Assembly: GCA_023052935.1 (NCBI GenBank)
Contig: CM041297.1
Span: 105,639,563 to 105,703,562, forward strand
Length of the DNA: 64,000 nt
Source of the DNA: Piezodorus guildinii
Lineage: Eukaryota; Arthropoda; Insecta; Hemiptera; Pentatomidae
Direction: 5' to 3'
Part shown: piece by piece, positions 21,501 to 31,944 of the stretch
Layout of the letters: every line of letters begins with the position of its first letter
Numbering within the stretch: position 1 is the stretch's first letter
Translations under genes and position numbers: made by a program
The notes under the pieces: model-generated
Seen by the model: only the letters and a program-made list of their open reading frames with translations
Told to the model about the DNA's origin: nothing
Databases searched by the model: none

Positions 21501-23687
21501 ATTGAAGATGGGCTGCAGCAGGAATGGATTGTTTTCGTGACTAATCTTACTTGCCTTCAGTACATAAAAATTCCAAGATACGTCTTACTCGACCATATTA
21601 AGATTAAACAACTGATAGGATTTTGTGACGCATCCGAAAGGGGCTTTGCGGCTACTATCTACCTACGCATAGTATCGGAGTCTGGAGAGGTGAAGGTCAC
21701 ATTGCTGAAGTCTAAAACCAAGCTGGCTCCAATCAAGACCATCACAATACCGCGGCTAGAATTGTGTGGTGCTCAGCTCTTAGTGAAGGTAATGCAGTCG
21801 GTTCAATCCTTCGCTGAAATTCAAGCGATTACAGAGCGCTTATTGTTTTCAGATTCAACCATTGTACTAGCATGGCTTAAGATATCACCGCAGTCGTTGC
21901 CGACTTTCATAGCCAACAGAGTGGCCTACATTACGACACACACATCAGAAGCTGATTGGTTGCATGTGAGATCTCAAGAAAATCCCGCTGACTTGGCATC
22001 TCGTGGGATTGCTCCAGAATTGCTAAAAGATGACAGCCTATGGTGGGCGGGCCCCCCATGGCTACAGACGTATCCACTCGTACTACCACAGCAGCCAGAT
22101 ATTTACAAACATCAGGCACCGGAAATAAAACCTGGTTCTATATTAACACATACAGTCCACAATAACCAACCAGACGGTAATCATCTTATGATCCTAAACT
22201 GGATGAATCATCATTCACATTATAATAAAGTGGTCAGAACCCTGGCCTATATCCTAAGATTTATACATAACATCAGGAATCCGATCATAAGATTTCACGG
22301 TGCACTAAAGCTACAGGAGCTTAACAGATCTCGAGAAGTACTCATAATTGCTACTCAACGGTATGAGTTTGAAGAAGAATTTTCTTGGAAAGAAAATAGA
22401 CCGTCTTCGAAGCGCCTTCTAATTCTAGATGCATTCTTAGATGACCGAGGAATCATGAGAGTCGGAGGTCGCCTACAAAATTCATTTTTACCACAGGAAA
22501 TGAAGTCACCAATTATTCTCCCGGGAAAATGCCACCTTATGACATTATTGATAGACCACCTACATCATGTTCATTTCCACTTGGGTCAACAAGCGTTACA
22601 AGCCTTAATTCGACAACAATATTGGGTATTTCGCTTGCGGCAAGCTGTGAAAGGTAGAATTTATAAGTGTATAACTTGTATTAGAATGCGAGCTCGCCCT
22701 AGTCATCCAATTATGGGGAACCTACCAGCCTATAGAGTTCGTCCAAGCAGGCCTTTCACATCTGTTGGTGTCGACTACGGTGGCCCATTTTTTATCAAAG
22801 AGAAAAATCGAAGACGCAATTCACCAATCTCTAAGGCATATCTTGCAGTCTTCATATGTATGGCAACGAAGGCGTTGCATTTGGAAGTTGTTACTTCATT
22901 ATCCACAGAAGCCTTTCTAGCCACGCTGGATAGGTTTGTATCTCGCAGGGGACTGCCGGCTGCTATATACTCAGACTGCGGAACAAATTTCATAGGAGCG
23001 GCTCGGCATTTACAAGAACTGTTTACTCATCTCAGGCAAGAAGAAACACAACAGGAATTACAAAATCATGCTGTCAATCAGGGATTTGAATGGCATTTTA
23101 ATCCACCATATGCACCCCATATGGGAGGAATATGGGAGGCAGCTGTGAAATCAGCCAAGAACCATCTTCATAGAATAACAAAGAACCAGGTATTTTATTT
23201 GGAAGAACTAATGACATTATTTACAAGAATCGAGGCAATTCTAAACTCTCGCCCTATTACACCGCTAAGTGATGACGATCCAAAACATGGGAATTTTCTT
23301 ACACCAGGTCATTTCCTCATCGGTGCTCCTCTTTTAAGTATTCCAGAAGAAGATTTGACAAATCTAAACATAAATCAACTCTCTAGATGGCAACTTGTGT
23401 CACAAACTGTGCAACAATTTTGGAGAAGATGGCATGTAGAATACCTACATACCTTACAAAAACGAATTAAGTGGTATCAGCCAAACAACCAACCACAAAT
23501 TGGGGATCTTGTATTACTACCTGATACTTCTACTAGCCCATTAAATTGGAAGTTAGCCAAAATAGAACAGGTCCATCCAGGAAACGACAATATTACTAGA
23601 GTAGTTACCATAAAGGATCAGCGAGGATGCCATAAACGATCCGTTCACAAAATTATCCCCATTGCCTTTTTAAACAACATTGCATGA
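18504..23687 (+). CDS. BEL/Pao Gag-Pol polyprotein (1727 aa)
   Basis: Polyprotein for particle assembly, reverse transcription and integration. The Gag part carries coiled-coil-like and capsid-like segments typical of the DUF1759 region, then a CCHC knuckle (C360, C363, H368, C373) and a second C..C..HH...H cluster. The aspartic protease has D467-C-G-S, the form usual in BEL elements rather than DTG. RT carries YVDD at 865-868. RNase H starts near FCDAS (D1042). Integrase has an HHCC zinc motif, then D1424, D1491 and E1545, and a C-terminal domain of the DUF5641 type. Length and order fit an intact BEL/Pao Gag-Pol in one frame, with no frameshift or stop. The start ATG follows a clean acaac context and opens the frame. 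It has every catalytic residue that I can check, so it may be functional. Confidence 0.95.
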   Translation: MASPELQIKGIRAALKLLRKDLAQIYNVGMSQQEGMANTFKAMASTSESIKSNYLKKFEECQLLAITLEKDSLFPTDDDIKERGEINSLYYKIIELQQSRYEGDNSKFENVSSRVCSNRRLPRIELPKFDGKIQDWPKFKQLFVSMIHTNDDIPTIEKFHYLNTSVQGEALALIAPFSLDEPNYQKAWDALTDRYNNKRLLATAYIDQILEFSSHKGAPTVQSLQSFIRVVAESIAAFRSIDMPDQADFLWLTLALKKLDQETRHNFEVEVVTTEWPTFKQLVDFVQGRSRAMQLSDPKLTNSFKQRPKTNILATTSTPSNQSKSQVCSCKQSHILIQCPIFRSKTPAQRISFLKDKNVCFNCLRIGHRASVCLTLGRCQICKGKHHTWLHVKRKSNVHSPVNQNSSPVVNRQDISSASEQRGSKVESGTSKLVGSVTGPAQVLLGTAIGLIHNSDNIIQPVRFLVDCGSQLSLMTTKCARRLGLYWHATTHKPLGAGGVPVPKVKGKVECRIYSRFNREKYLEVGPLIVDYLTGDLPTSAIQPIQGSSEQPFADPLFWEPREIDMLLGNDCFIQMITGSPVILENNYKALPTYFGLIVMGGANIDSISNLSCHCVLESPINEDILSKFWSIEEVEGSVDYAQRDPCEEHFLKTYNRDATGRYIVALPFKETPEDIPEAEILAYARFRGIENRFKRNHTLQGKYVDFMNEYEQLGHMSKTSSTSGYVIPHHPVFRTDDRQAKIRVVFDASATTDKGSLNSKLYVGPKLQRDIADIILNFRRYKIAITADLIKMYRQILVVPEHRRFQHILWRAKSEDEIQKYELNTVTYGTASAPFLANRVVKQLCIDEGAAFPLAANVLNNYIYVDDVVAGSDSFDEAVGLVEQLIGLLSKGQFTIHKWNSNCSELMNKLQPNSDTKNVQLSPETDSCVTKILGMSWDPINDCFSYSVKTISKVVSKRAILSTVARLYDPMGFLSPVIFKAKSFLQGLWKLKIDWDDSIEDGLQQEWIVFVTNLTCLQYIKIPRYVLLDHIKIKQLIGFCDASERGFAATIYLRIVSESGEVKVTLLKSKTKLAPIKTITIPRLELCGAQLLVKVMQSVQSFAEIQAITERLLFSDSTIVLAWLKISPQSLPTFIANRVAYITTHTSEADWLHVRSQENPADLASRGIAPELLKDDSLWWAGPPWLQTYPLVLPQQPDIYKHQAPEIKPGSILTHTVHNNQPDGNHLMILNWMNHHSHYNKVVRTLAYILRFIHNIRNPIIRFHGALKLQELNRSREVLIIATQRYEFEEEFSWKENRPSSKRLLILDAFLDDRGIMRVGGRLQNSFLPQEMKSPIILPGKCHLMTLLIDHLHHVHFHLGQQALQALIRQQYWVFRLRQAVKGRIYKCITCIRMRARPSHPIMGNLPAYRVRPSRPFTSVGVDYGGPFFIKEKNRRRNSPISKAYLAVFICMATKALHLEVVTSLSTEAFLATLDRFVSRRGLPAAIYSDCGTNFIGAARHLQELFTHLRQEETQQELQNHAVNQGFEWHFNPPYAPHMGGIWEAAVKSAKNHLHRITKNQVFYLEELMTLFTRIEAILNSRPITPLSDDDPKHGNFLTPGHFLIGAPLLSIPEEDLTNLNINQLSRWQLVSQTVQQFWRRWHVEYLHTLQKRIKWYQPNNQPQIGDLVLLPDTSTSPLNWKLAKIEQVHPGNDNITRVVTIKDQRGCHKRSVHKIIPIAFLNNIA

Positions 23688-23716
23688 TATCGTTCCTTGT
23701 AAAACCATACGGTTTT

Positions 23717-23728
23717 AGGTGGGCGGGA
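23717..23728 (+). promoter_or_regulatory. Polypurine tract
   Basis: aggtgggcggga lies immediately before the 3' LTR. It is the expected priming site for plus-strand DNA synthesis. Confidence 0.7.
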
Positions 23729-24305
23729 TGTTGGTGATTCTATGATTATTATGTTTTATATAAATTTATATTAGTTATTTAAGGTTTGTTTGTTTTTAAA
23801 AATACGAAGTAATAGTGCTGATTAACTTGATATAATAGTGTGATTACCAGAAGGGCGCGCATGCGCATTACCGAGCAAACAGTGCCGGGAATTAAAATAT
23901 CGCAGTCGAGTCGCAGTAGAGTCCCAGTCGAGTCGTAGTCGAGTCGTGAGTGAGTACGTACTACAGGACTTCCATCCAGTCACACAGGGTGACCATCTAG
24001 TCCCACAGGGGGACAGCAGAGACTCATAATCGAGAAGAAGACAAGTCCCACAGGGGGACAGCAGATAAGCTTACCTTACATATTAATAAAACATTAAAGG
24101 ACTACTAATTTAACAATTATAGTATTTAATTTCAATTAGTACTATTACTTTACCACATTAGAATTTTTGCATTCATTTTATTATTTTATTTTGTATTATC
24201 AATTTCAATTAAACATTTCCTTTTATACATAGCCTGGCGTATTTATTTCACATGCAATATATAACCAACGCACGTACCCAGTTTATTAACATTATTTAAC
24301 AAACA
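23729..24305 (+). repeat. 3' LTR of BEL/Pao element
   Basis: 577 bp, identical to the 5' LTR by eye except for two substitutions in the last ten bases. AATAAA lies at 24085-24090. The ORF ends 41 bp upstream. Confidence 0.95.
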
Positions 24306-24334
24306 ATATATATATAGGTATATAATGAAAACCA

Positions 24335-24635
24335 GGGAGCGGCGTGGTCTAGTGGATAGAGCACTAGTCTGCTGTGCTCCGGGTCCTGGGTTCGAATCCC
24401 GGCTGTGGCAGAATATTATTTATTCTGTTAATTCAGTCGGGGGGCGACCCTAAGGTATGGAGACCCTCCTGGGGCAGACCCAGTCTCTATAAAGTGGATA
24501 CCCAAATTAATTGGGGAAAAACCTGGCGGCTGAGCGTGATTAAGTCCTAACACCTCATTGCACTGCCGTTGGCCTGGAAACAGTTCGAATCTCTATATGT
24601 ACTGAGCCCTAGACCCTTTACGGGTTGTAGTTGTA

Positions 24636-24667
<32 letters not shown>
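24335..24667 (+). mobile_element. SINE1, full copy with poly(T) tail
   Basis: tRNA-derived head: gggagcggcgtggtctagtgg (box A tggtctagtgg) and box B gggttcgaatccc. The body contains gcgaccctaaggtatggaga, ctataaagtggatacccaa and gaccctttacgggttgtag, and ends in about 28 T. The flanks tataatgaaaacca (24321-24334) and tataataaaaacca (24669-24682) make a 14-bp TSD with one mismatch. A poly(T) rather than poly(A) end, in the same orientation as the promoter boxes, is unusual. This is not a functional tRNA because the 3' side of the head does not pair with the 5' end. Confidence 0.85.
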
Positions 24668-24811
24668 GTATAATAAAAACCAGCACCACTGCAAACCTTA
24701 GTATGGGTCTTTGGTTTAGTTCCATTTACTATACTTAAAAATAGAGTAAAACTGAATAGTACTCATATAAAGCCAGTTTATTAGTATTATTAGATTATAT
24801 TTTATATTTTA

Positions 24812-24985
<174 letters not shown>

Positions 24986-25400
24986 TATATAAAGAAATCG
25001 TACGTAACTGATATTCCGTATTTGAGATGACTATACGACCTAGATTAATATCTACTTTGCACCATGCAATCGGCACCTTTTTACGATTTACTCAAAGAAG
25101 ACTAACGATTTTGTTTAAACTCACTTTTATCTAATTTAATTTTAAAGGGTTTTAGTATGATACGTGTTCCATTCTGATTAAAATAGTCTGGAATGGCTTA
25201 AATGCTGTAAGTGCCTTTAATTTTTTACATCAGAAAGATTAACCGTATCATCATATTAGCAATGATAAAGAACTGCTATATATGCTTTTGAACGTTTTTT
25301 ATGACCAACTAAAGGAGAAAAGAGAAAACATATTTTTCAACGCAATTACTGTTTTTTTTTGTTTTGTTTTTTTGTAATAACTGAATATAATTTATATTCC
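24986..25400 (+). repeat. Rep-1 fragment
   Basis: Shares with Rep-1 copy A the order: aaactg/aactgatattcc region, tgcaccatgcaatcggcacc, ttaaatgctgtaagtgc, and the later aatgataaagaactgc part. The 5' start is missing and replaced by the GA array. Confidence 0.5.
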
Positions 25401-25559
25401 TATAATATACCTTTGTAAAAATAAATATTTTAAAAAATTATTATCTTATGCACAAAGTTATAACAACTTTATTGCCACTGAGATAATTCAGAAGAAAAAA
25501 ATTGTGCAAGTAGTGAATGAATGAGAAATCGTTTTATTACATAAACATGAACTTTCTTG

Positions 25560-26955
25560 ACCAGTAATTAAAATGTTTTTTCTGTAATGTTTCTTTGTTA
25601 ATTACTTGATGCAAAGAAGACGGTGGGAAAAAAAAAATCAGTAACTGTCTCCTGCACCGAATTCCTGTAGCTTAAGAAGTTAAAAGTTTGCCGGCAACTT
25701 CTAAACCGCCAAGAGAAGTTGTGCAAAGTATTTCACTACTTAATAGTCCCTTTCCATCCTCTTTGCTGCTTCAAAGGTAGCAAACAGTCACCATTGCTTT
25801 CCTCAATCTTACTCAGATTTAATATTTTAGTTGTGTTCAATACTTTTAAGTTTTTATTTTAATTTTGATTTAATGTTTAAAATATTTCAAAATAACATTG
25901 TTTTTAGAAAATATCTGTATGTATTTTTATCTGAGCTTAAAGTGTGTGGAGGAAAACCGGAACCTCTGGGATCCCAGCGCCTCTCTCTCAACTGCGTCAA
26001 TGGAATAAGACCCAGGCTATCGCAGTTAAAAAATATAATAAATCGCAAATGAGAAAAGAAAGACCATCACACGCTTAACATTTATTAAATATTTATTAAT
26101 TTAAACGTCCCACAGTGTTCAAAATCACCAATTTAGCTGGACAAAGTCAAGTCAAAAGTTTGGAATTTTTTTAGTGCTGCACCTTTTTATTATTAGTTGG
26201 CAAGACCCTTAATACCGTGTTTACAAGTTAATAGTAAAAGAGCTAATCATTCCTGTTTGCACAAATGCCTAATAACCGGCAGTTAGATTATATTTATTCG
26301 ATGGCTATTTATTGTGTCCTAGGTGTGTTTAGCACAAAGTCTTTCCGCCTTTTTTTTTAACAATGGGCATTGCTGAGACAAGTAAGACATTATATTTCCA
26401 AACTCGTTATTCAATATACACTGCAAGCTACCTTCAAAGTTAATTTAACAGTTTTCAAATGCATGCCCCTATTCAACAACGAAAAACTATAGGAGTATAA
26501 CCCCCAAGGATTTGTTTTATCAATCCTTCTAGCCTTTAAATATTATATAGATTTTTTGCGTTTTGGGTAATACATAATTTTTTTCAGACACAACACTCCG
26601 AATCAAAAGTTTAACAACCTATAATTTTAAGAGTTTCCTAAATGATATAAAATAACCTATTAGCAGGTTTCAGCAACTCTAAAATATAATTGCATTTTTG
26701 TATTATTTTTTCCGTATTGTGGGACTTCAAACGTAAAATTTTGGGAAGTATTAGATTTTAGCAAATAAATTCGATGTTTGACCACAGCGCGCTTGCCAAT
26801 CGTGTCAACAAATTTAATTAGTTTTTATAATTTTTTTTTTCATATTTGTCCCGTCTGGGACCTCAAATGTTAAATATGGACAAGTTTCTGAATTTTGTTT
26901 ACCTATATCGGTCATATTTTCCATTGTGCGCCTTAAAAAAAAAAAAAAATAATTA
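25560..26955. other. Noncoding DNA, nothing recognised
   Basis: AT-rich with a slightly GC-richer patch near 25900-26000 that has no recognisable reading-frame similarity. Confidence 0.4.
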
Positions 26956-26989
26956 TTAGCTCTTGTACTCTTGCACCTTATCGATCAAA

Positions 26990-27480
26990 ACAAAAACCAT
27001 AATGATCATAGAAGTATTATCTACGTTTCTGGTCCTCCTCTTCTCGGTTTCATCCCTCATCATCTACCCGATGGACTTCTCTAATTATCTCCTTGGAAGG
27101 ACTTCCACTCTTCTGTGTCTCAAAACGACCACCTTTCTGCTTCTCGATTCTCACCCTCATCCTCTTTTCTTTTCAAAAATACTATGTTTTGGAAAATTCT
27201 ATCTTCTATCGGTGGTCATGACTAAGGGAGGTGGGGCTGATAAAGTCCCGAAGGCGGCAGTGCAGGCTTGGTCCACCCTTATTACTCTGGTCAGCTAGTA
27301 AGTAGCTGGGGTCTAGGAAGTTCCTGGTGTATCGCGGGGGAGGGAAGGGCTTAGAGAACCAATAGGAGGCAGGTAAACCTTTTTTTGAAGTTTTGTTGAC
27401 AAAGGCTTATTAATATTTACTTGATTAATATGATAATTATTTGGTAATGATTTACAATCATCAATATCCTCAATGCATAA
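26990..27480 (+). repeat. Rep-3 dispersed repeat, copy 1
   Basis: Shares with 28620-29190 the ordered phrases ttctcggtttcatccctca, tcttttcaaaaatact, atgactaagggagg then gctgataa, and further right ggcaggtaaac and caaaggctta. GC-richer than its surroundings. Open frames here are short and unlike known proteins. Class unknown. Confidence 0.5.
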
Positions 27481-27599
27481 AAAGACCTCCAGTCAAAATA
27501 TACACCGATGGAAAAAATATATTAAATTTTTCTTAATTTTTTTAGCAGTTAATGTTAAAACTACAATAGTTTTCCAACTATACAAGTTAAGCTTATCCT

Positions 27600-27790
27600 T
27601 ATAGAAGTTGTCGAAGTGACTTAGCCCTAAGCTGGTGATCCGAGCTAAGAGGTATCTATAGCGAGCGGCTATCGACCGGAGCAAGTATATTCGCAAGTGG
27701 AGGGGCTAACTTCCTCTCAAGTTGTCTTGATGAGCGGCAATCCGGTGAGCCAGCCTCACTGCCTTCTCTAAATTAATTTACCACCTATCG
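27600..27790. other. Unidentified GC-richer patch
   Basis: A stretch of mixed composition (gccctaagctggtgatccga and others) in AT-rich DNA. No match recognised. Confidence 0.25.
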
Positions 27791-27954
27791 ATTTCATCAG
27801 CTTTGGTCTAATATCCTTTTACTCTATCATTTTAATTAAATATCTCTATAATTTTACGTTAATATCGCATATACAGAGAGAGATATACCTAGGAAAGTCA
27901 TAATTAAAAAAAAAAAAAATACATACATTTCTTATATATAATTGCTAAATAATC

Positions 27955-28205
27955 ATATGCAGTTATTTTCGAAGATAACTGGTCCAAGAGATTTTTGAAA
28001 TTCGGCACAAAAATACCAAGGTGATGATGATAGAAACATCTTGACGTTGATATCAGCTGATATGTTTTAAAATGGTGAATAGATTTTTTCTTATAAAAAA
28101 TTAAATTTTACCCATAAACAAGCCCATATTTCAGTTATTTTTTGAAGATATAGAAGATCGTGTATAAAGTTTTAGGTTGTGGTCACTGTGGCAAAAAAAG
28201 AAAAT
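27955..28205. repeat. Rep-2 copy
   Basis: Contains gaaattcggcacaaaaatac, gacgttgatatcagctg and atttcagttattttttgaag, in the same order as in 4780-5200 and 51990-52160. Confidence 0.5.
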
Positions 28206-28241
28206 TGCATAGGTCCATCTATCTATTTATCTACTATCTAT

Positions 28242-28277
<36 letters not shown>
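28242..28277. repeat. (TA)n microsatellite
   Basis: TA dinucleotide array. Confidence 0.95.
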
Positions 28278-28284
<7 letters not shown>

Positions 28285-28619
28285 CTATGTTTTTGACAGG
28301 CTGCATTTCTAAGGCAGCGGTAGCTTTAAAGATCAATTGATATATTTAATGTATATAGATTATATTTACTGAATATTTATATTTCCAAACCCAAGGATGT
28401 CGTGTTTTCCAATCTCAATAGGTGGAAAATGCAGTGAAGATTAAAACAGGTTTCAATAAATGACATTTTATCAGTATCAGCTTATACATTTACATTCTAT
28501 TTATACAACGCCGAGAACTATGACTGAGATACTGAGGAACTTATTCATATTAACTTTGCCAGACAATATTATAAAAATATAGATACCTTAAAAAAAACTT
28601 AGTAGGCTGGCGAAGGTAG

Positions 28620-29190
28620 AATCCATCTCAAACGTCCCTTCTCAGTTTCATCCCTCAGCATCTAGATCGACTCTTCTCAAGCTCCTCTCTGACCCCCGAT
28701 TTCTGAATCTTCTGTCTCGAATACGTCTGAGCTCTCCTCGTGGATGGAAGACGGCTGCTTCTCTCGATGGAGTTCAACTCTCCTCTCAGATTATCCAGTC
28801 TTCCCTCATCTCCTGTAACCCTTCTTCTTTTCAAAAATACTATTTTTTGGAAATTCACACGCTGCGAAACTCCTATTGGTAGTCATGACAAAGGGAGCGG
28901 AGCTGATAAGCGAAGTGAACGTGGTCGGTGATTCAACATTTGGAGACACTAATTTTAGACACTAATCATAAAGACGAGGCTGTAAAATTTTATGATAGTA
29001 TGCCTATCTCTTAGTCAGAACTAATACGCTAAGTCGGATTCAGCTATAGGGGATTACCAGGAGTCACCGATGCCGGGGGGGGAGGTAAACACCTTTTGAA
29101 CTTTCAGCGGCAAAGGCTGATTCTATTAACAATGAAATTATTTAATAATTGAATCAATTTTCCTCAGTATCAATGCATAACAATATATAC
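28620..29190 (+). repeat. Rep-3 dispersed repeat, copy 2
   Basis: Second copy of the repeat at 26990-27480: tctcagtttcatccctcag, cttcttttcaaaaatact, gtcatgacaaagggagc then gctgataag, and the 3' part gaggtaaacacc with ggcaaaggctgatt. Similarity is broken by insertions and deletions. Confidence 0.5.
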
Positions 29191-29209
29191 ATGCATAGTT
29201 ATATGAGAC

Positions 29210-30265
29210 CAAAACTCAGTTAATTTTAAAGATAGGGAAAAATTTTAGTATAGCTTTAGAAACGATTCTCCGCGATTAATTATTAAAAACAGGTTCATAT
29301 TTAATATTATTCGGCCGAAAAATAAAATCATATAAAAAATAATTGAAATGTGAGGTCTTACGTATAGTTTTCAAGCTACCTAGGAAAAAGAACGAATGAT
29401 TAAAAAATCTTTCTGTCCGATATACGAATTAGAAGAAATACTAAAAAGACATGCTAAACTCAAATTTAACAAATAGATTTATGCACAAAACAATTATTTA
29501 ATTAGTTAAGTTATAGCGAACACATTGACTGGCTTGGTGATAGCATTTTCTAATATGATGTGTTATTGTCTCATTACAGTAATAAAATACTGCGTTATCG
29601 GGACCATTCTTTATCTTACCATTTGATACTTTTACATTGTTTTTATCAAAACATTAATGATACAGTTGTAAATTTCATTAAATAAATTTAAAAAAAAAAT
29701 ACTTTATATGCTGTACATGTTTGAATGAATATCATAACCGAAAACATAAATAAAACTACTGCGTCATATACCAGCGCATTGATCATAGTACTTGTTTTTT
29801 GTCATTTATTTGGCGATAGAATTTATTCTTTCAACATTTGTCCACGAATTTCGACAACGAAACCGCCTGGATGAAAATTAAAGGTAAAGTAAATAGGGGG
29901 AAACTATATTTGCCGCTCCTCGTTAGACTTTATAATTGAGCTGAGGATATTATTAAAGCCCGGTGTAACTCGCGCACTTGATGATTCTATAGGTTGGTTA
30001 CCTCATTATATTATCACTGTTTGGGATAATCAGTGAATGGCGTGACAGATGAATACATGAAATGCAATGAATAGGCTCAATGTTAATTCCAACATTAAAA
30101 ATATGCTATTCTAGTTTCCTTATAATTAACATTTCGTTTCTGAATATTCTCTTTTTCAAAATGATTAATATTGATCTCCTTTGTCGAATCATGTATTCCG
30201 AAAATACTGGTTATTTGGAGTATGTCTTCACCATAAGAGACATATCGAACGAGGATACTCTTCTG
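29210..30265. other. AT-rich noncoding DNA
   Basis: One Rep-2-like phrase (aaaactcagttaattttaaag) near 29213. Otherwise nothing recognised. Confidence 0.4.
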
Positions 30266-30268
30266 CAT

Positions 30269-30335
30269 ATGGGATCACCTGTAGCATGGTGGATAACATA
30301 AAGGCCTTCTATACCGAAGGTTACGGGCACAAACT
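30269..30335 (+). mobile_element. SINE2 head fragment
   Basis: gggatcacctgtagcatggtgg then ataacataaaggcctt and gttacgggcacaaac correspond to the tRNA-like head of SINE2 up to a decayed box B. The body is missing. Confidence 0.55.
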
Positions 30336-30362
30336 ATTGTGTTGAACAAAATTAAAAATAAA

Positions 30363-30960
30363 TTAATATATAACAGAGTTTAAATATAGACAATGAACAA
30401 ATATGTCTCCTCTTTTAAAGTGTGGTGTCAAGAATATAACCATTGCACTTGTCAAGCGTCTTTTTGGGGTAGTCAAAGGTATTGGAAATGGCGGATATGT
30501 GTAGGTAGGGAATTCCAGAAAGTAGAGGTAACTAGTGTACAAGAAAGAAACGATCAAAAGTAGGAATGTAAAGTCAGAATGACGCGATCTTGTTTCAAGT
30601 GAGTGGACTGAAGATTTAAACAGTAGGGGACTGTGGATATATAGATGCTGGGAGCTAATGGTATGGTAAAGATCTGATCCTAGGAAATATTGTCTGTTAA
30701 TTTGGGTAAGAAGCCACTTTAACTCGCCGTAAAAATGAATCACGTGGGACCTCTTCAGAGTACTGAAGACAAATCTTAAAAATATGTTTATGATTCATTT
30801 TGGTCTGACCTCAAGCACAGTCGAGAGGCCACCATATACTAAGCAGCAATAGTCAAAGTGAGGGGAAATAATTGCGGTTACAAGTAGCTTACGGGTGGAT
30901 AGTGGAAGAAGATGGCGGGGAACACAGGGCAAACCCAAATGAGGTCCGTCCGTCCGTCAG
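30363..30960 (-). pseudogene. CR1/Jockey-type LINE C-terminal fragment
   Basis: Minus-strand reading gives HFDYCCLVYGGLST, then a stop, then RSHVIHFYGELKWL, INRQYFLGSDLYHTI, and, after a frame change, TFWNSLPTHIRHFQYL. The order DYCC.VY..LS - H...ELKWL - YF...LLY.I - (F/L)WNSLP..IR is the standard C-terminal connection region of CR1/L2-type LINE ORF2. The stop near the start and the shifted WNSLP segment show decay. Only the last quarter of ORF2 remains. Confidence 0.75.
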
Positions 30961-31216
30961 CTTTCTTTCTAAGTCATAATGTAGGTTATTAAAGGTTACT
31001 TATAGATTACTGAATGTTACTGAGGTACTATATTCAAGGGAGAATAACAGCTCATAAAAAATTGACAATTTTAGGTATTACGTTTTAAGTTACGACACAA
31101 ACCAGATATCGTGAAAAAAAATCGTTTGTCCCTTTTACCCTACACCTTAGTTTAATGCTGATTGACCGAGAGTAACATTTTCTACAAAAAACATTAAAAT
31201 TAATTTTAAAATAGCC

Positions 31217-31937
31217 GAAAAAGACTATATTGGAACCCGCATACTAAACTTAAACGACAATAACTTAATCGACGATTTGGACAATTATACAGACTACTGA
31301 ACAGAATTTCTAAATTATCTATCGAGAACAAACTTCTAATATACAAGACAGTACTGAAACCTATCTGGACCTACGGACTTGAACTGTGGGGGACAGCCAA
31401 ATTTTCTAACATCAGACGCATTCTATCCTTCCAATCAAAAGTCCTCCGAACAATAGTTAATGCTCCCTATTATGTATCCAACCATACCTTTCACCGCGAC
31501 CTAAATATTCCATTTATTTTAGACCTTATACCATTAAAATTCTCTAAATTCCATCAGAACCTTATCCATCACTCTAATCCCCTAGCTCAATCCTTATCCA
31601 GCTCCACACATCCTTACCATCCTCCTAGAAGGTTGAAACGGCAAGGCCTCGAGACCTCTTGTAAAATGTATATTGGAGTTCTAGCATTGGCTAGATTCTC
31701 CACTCACGTGCTGTATGCTTGTGAATTGTATATAGGTATGAGTGACTTTTGTATATATTTTATTGATTTTGTTTTGTATATATGTATATTGTATTATTAT
31801 TATATACATTTATTGTTTTGTATATATCGTGTGAATGTAGTATGAATGTTGTACTTCATCACTATTAAAAATGTCCTAAATTGGACAGATTGTAATATTG
31901 CTCATTAAAGAATTGTTTCTAAAAAAAAAAAAAAAAA
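31217..31937 (+). mobile_element. 5'-truncated Jockey-like LINE (family A) tail
   Basis: Starts at tattggaacccgcatac, equivalent to about 37825 of the full-length copy. It matches ORF2 to the ctagaaggttgaaacggca end, then a related 3' UTR (ttggagttctagcattggct, agattctccactcacg), AATAA-like tail signals and about 18 A. Flanking aaaatagcc at 31208-31216 and after the poly(A) (ending 31943) suggests a short TSD. Frame-breaking changes are present (for example cgacaataactta), so no product is expected. Confidence 0.8.
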
Positions 31938-31944
31938 ATAGCCA

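Larger units (their letters stand above)
17234..24305 (+). mobile_element. Complete BEL/Pao LTR retrotransposon
   Basis: A 7072-bp element with 577-bp LTRs (17234-17810, 23729-24305) that start TGTTGG and end AACA. Flanking 5-bp target-site duplications are atata at 17229-17233 and 24306-24310. A 5' leader of about 690 bp leads to one uninterrupted gag-pol frame (18504-23687). The order protease, RT, RNase H, integrase with a C-terminal extension and no env-like frame defines the BEL/Pao superfamily. The two LTRs differ only at two positions near the end (ttacctaaca against ttaacaaaca), so the insertion is young. Confidence 0.95.

Noticed and set aside
19283..22993. Minus-strand frames within the BEL/Pao gag-pol
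   Set aside because: They are shadows of the long + strand frame, with no start context or motif of their own.
24335..24410. Possible functional tRNA gene
   Set aside because: Box A and B are good, but the 3' side does not pair with the 5' end to form an acceptor stem, and the unit continues into a SINE body that recurs elsewhere.
27493..27696. 67-codon minus-strand frame
   Set aside because: No recognisable family and AT-driven residue use. Probably chance.
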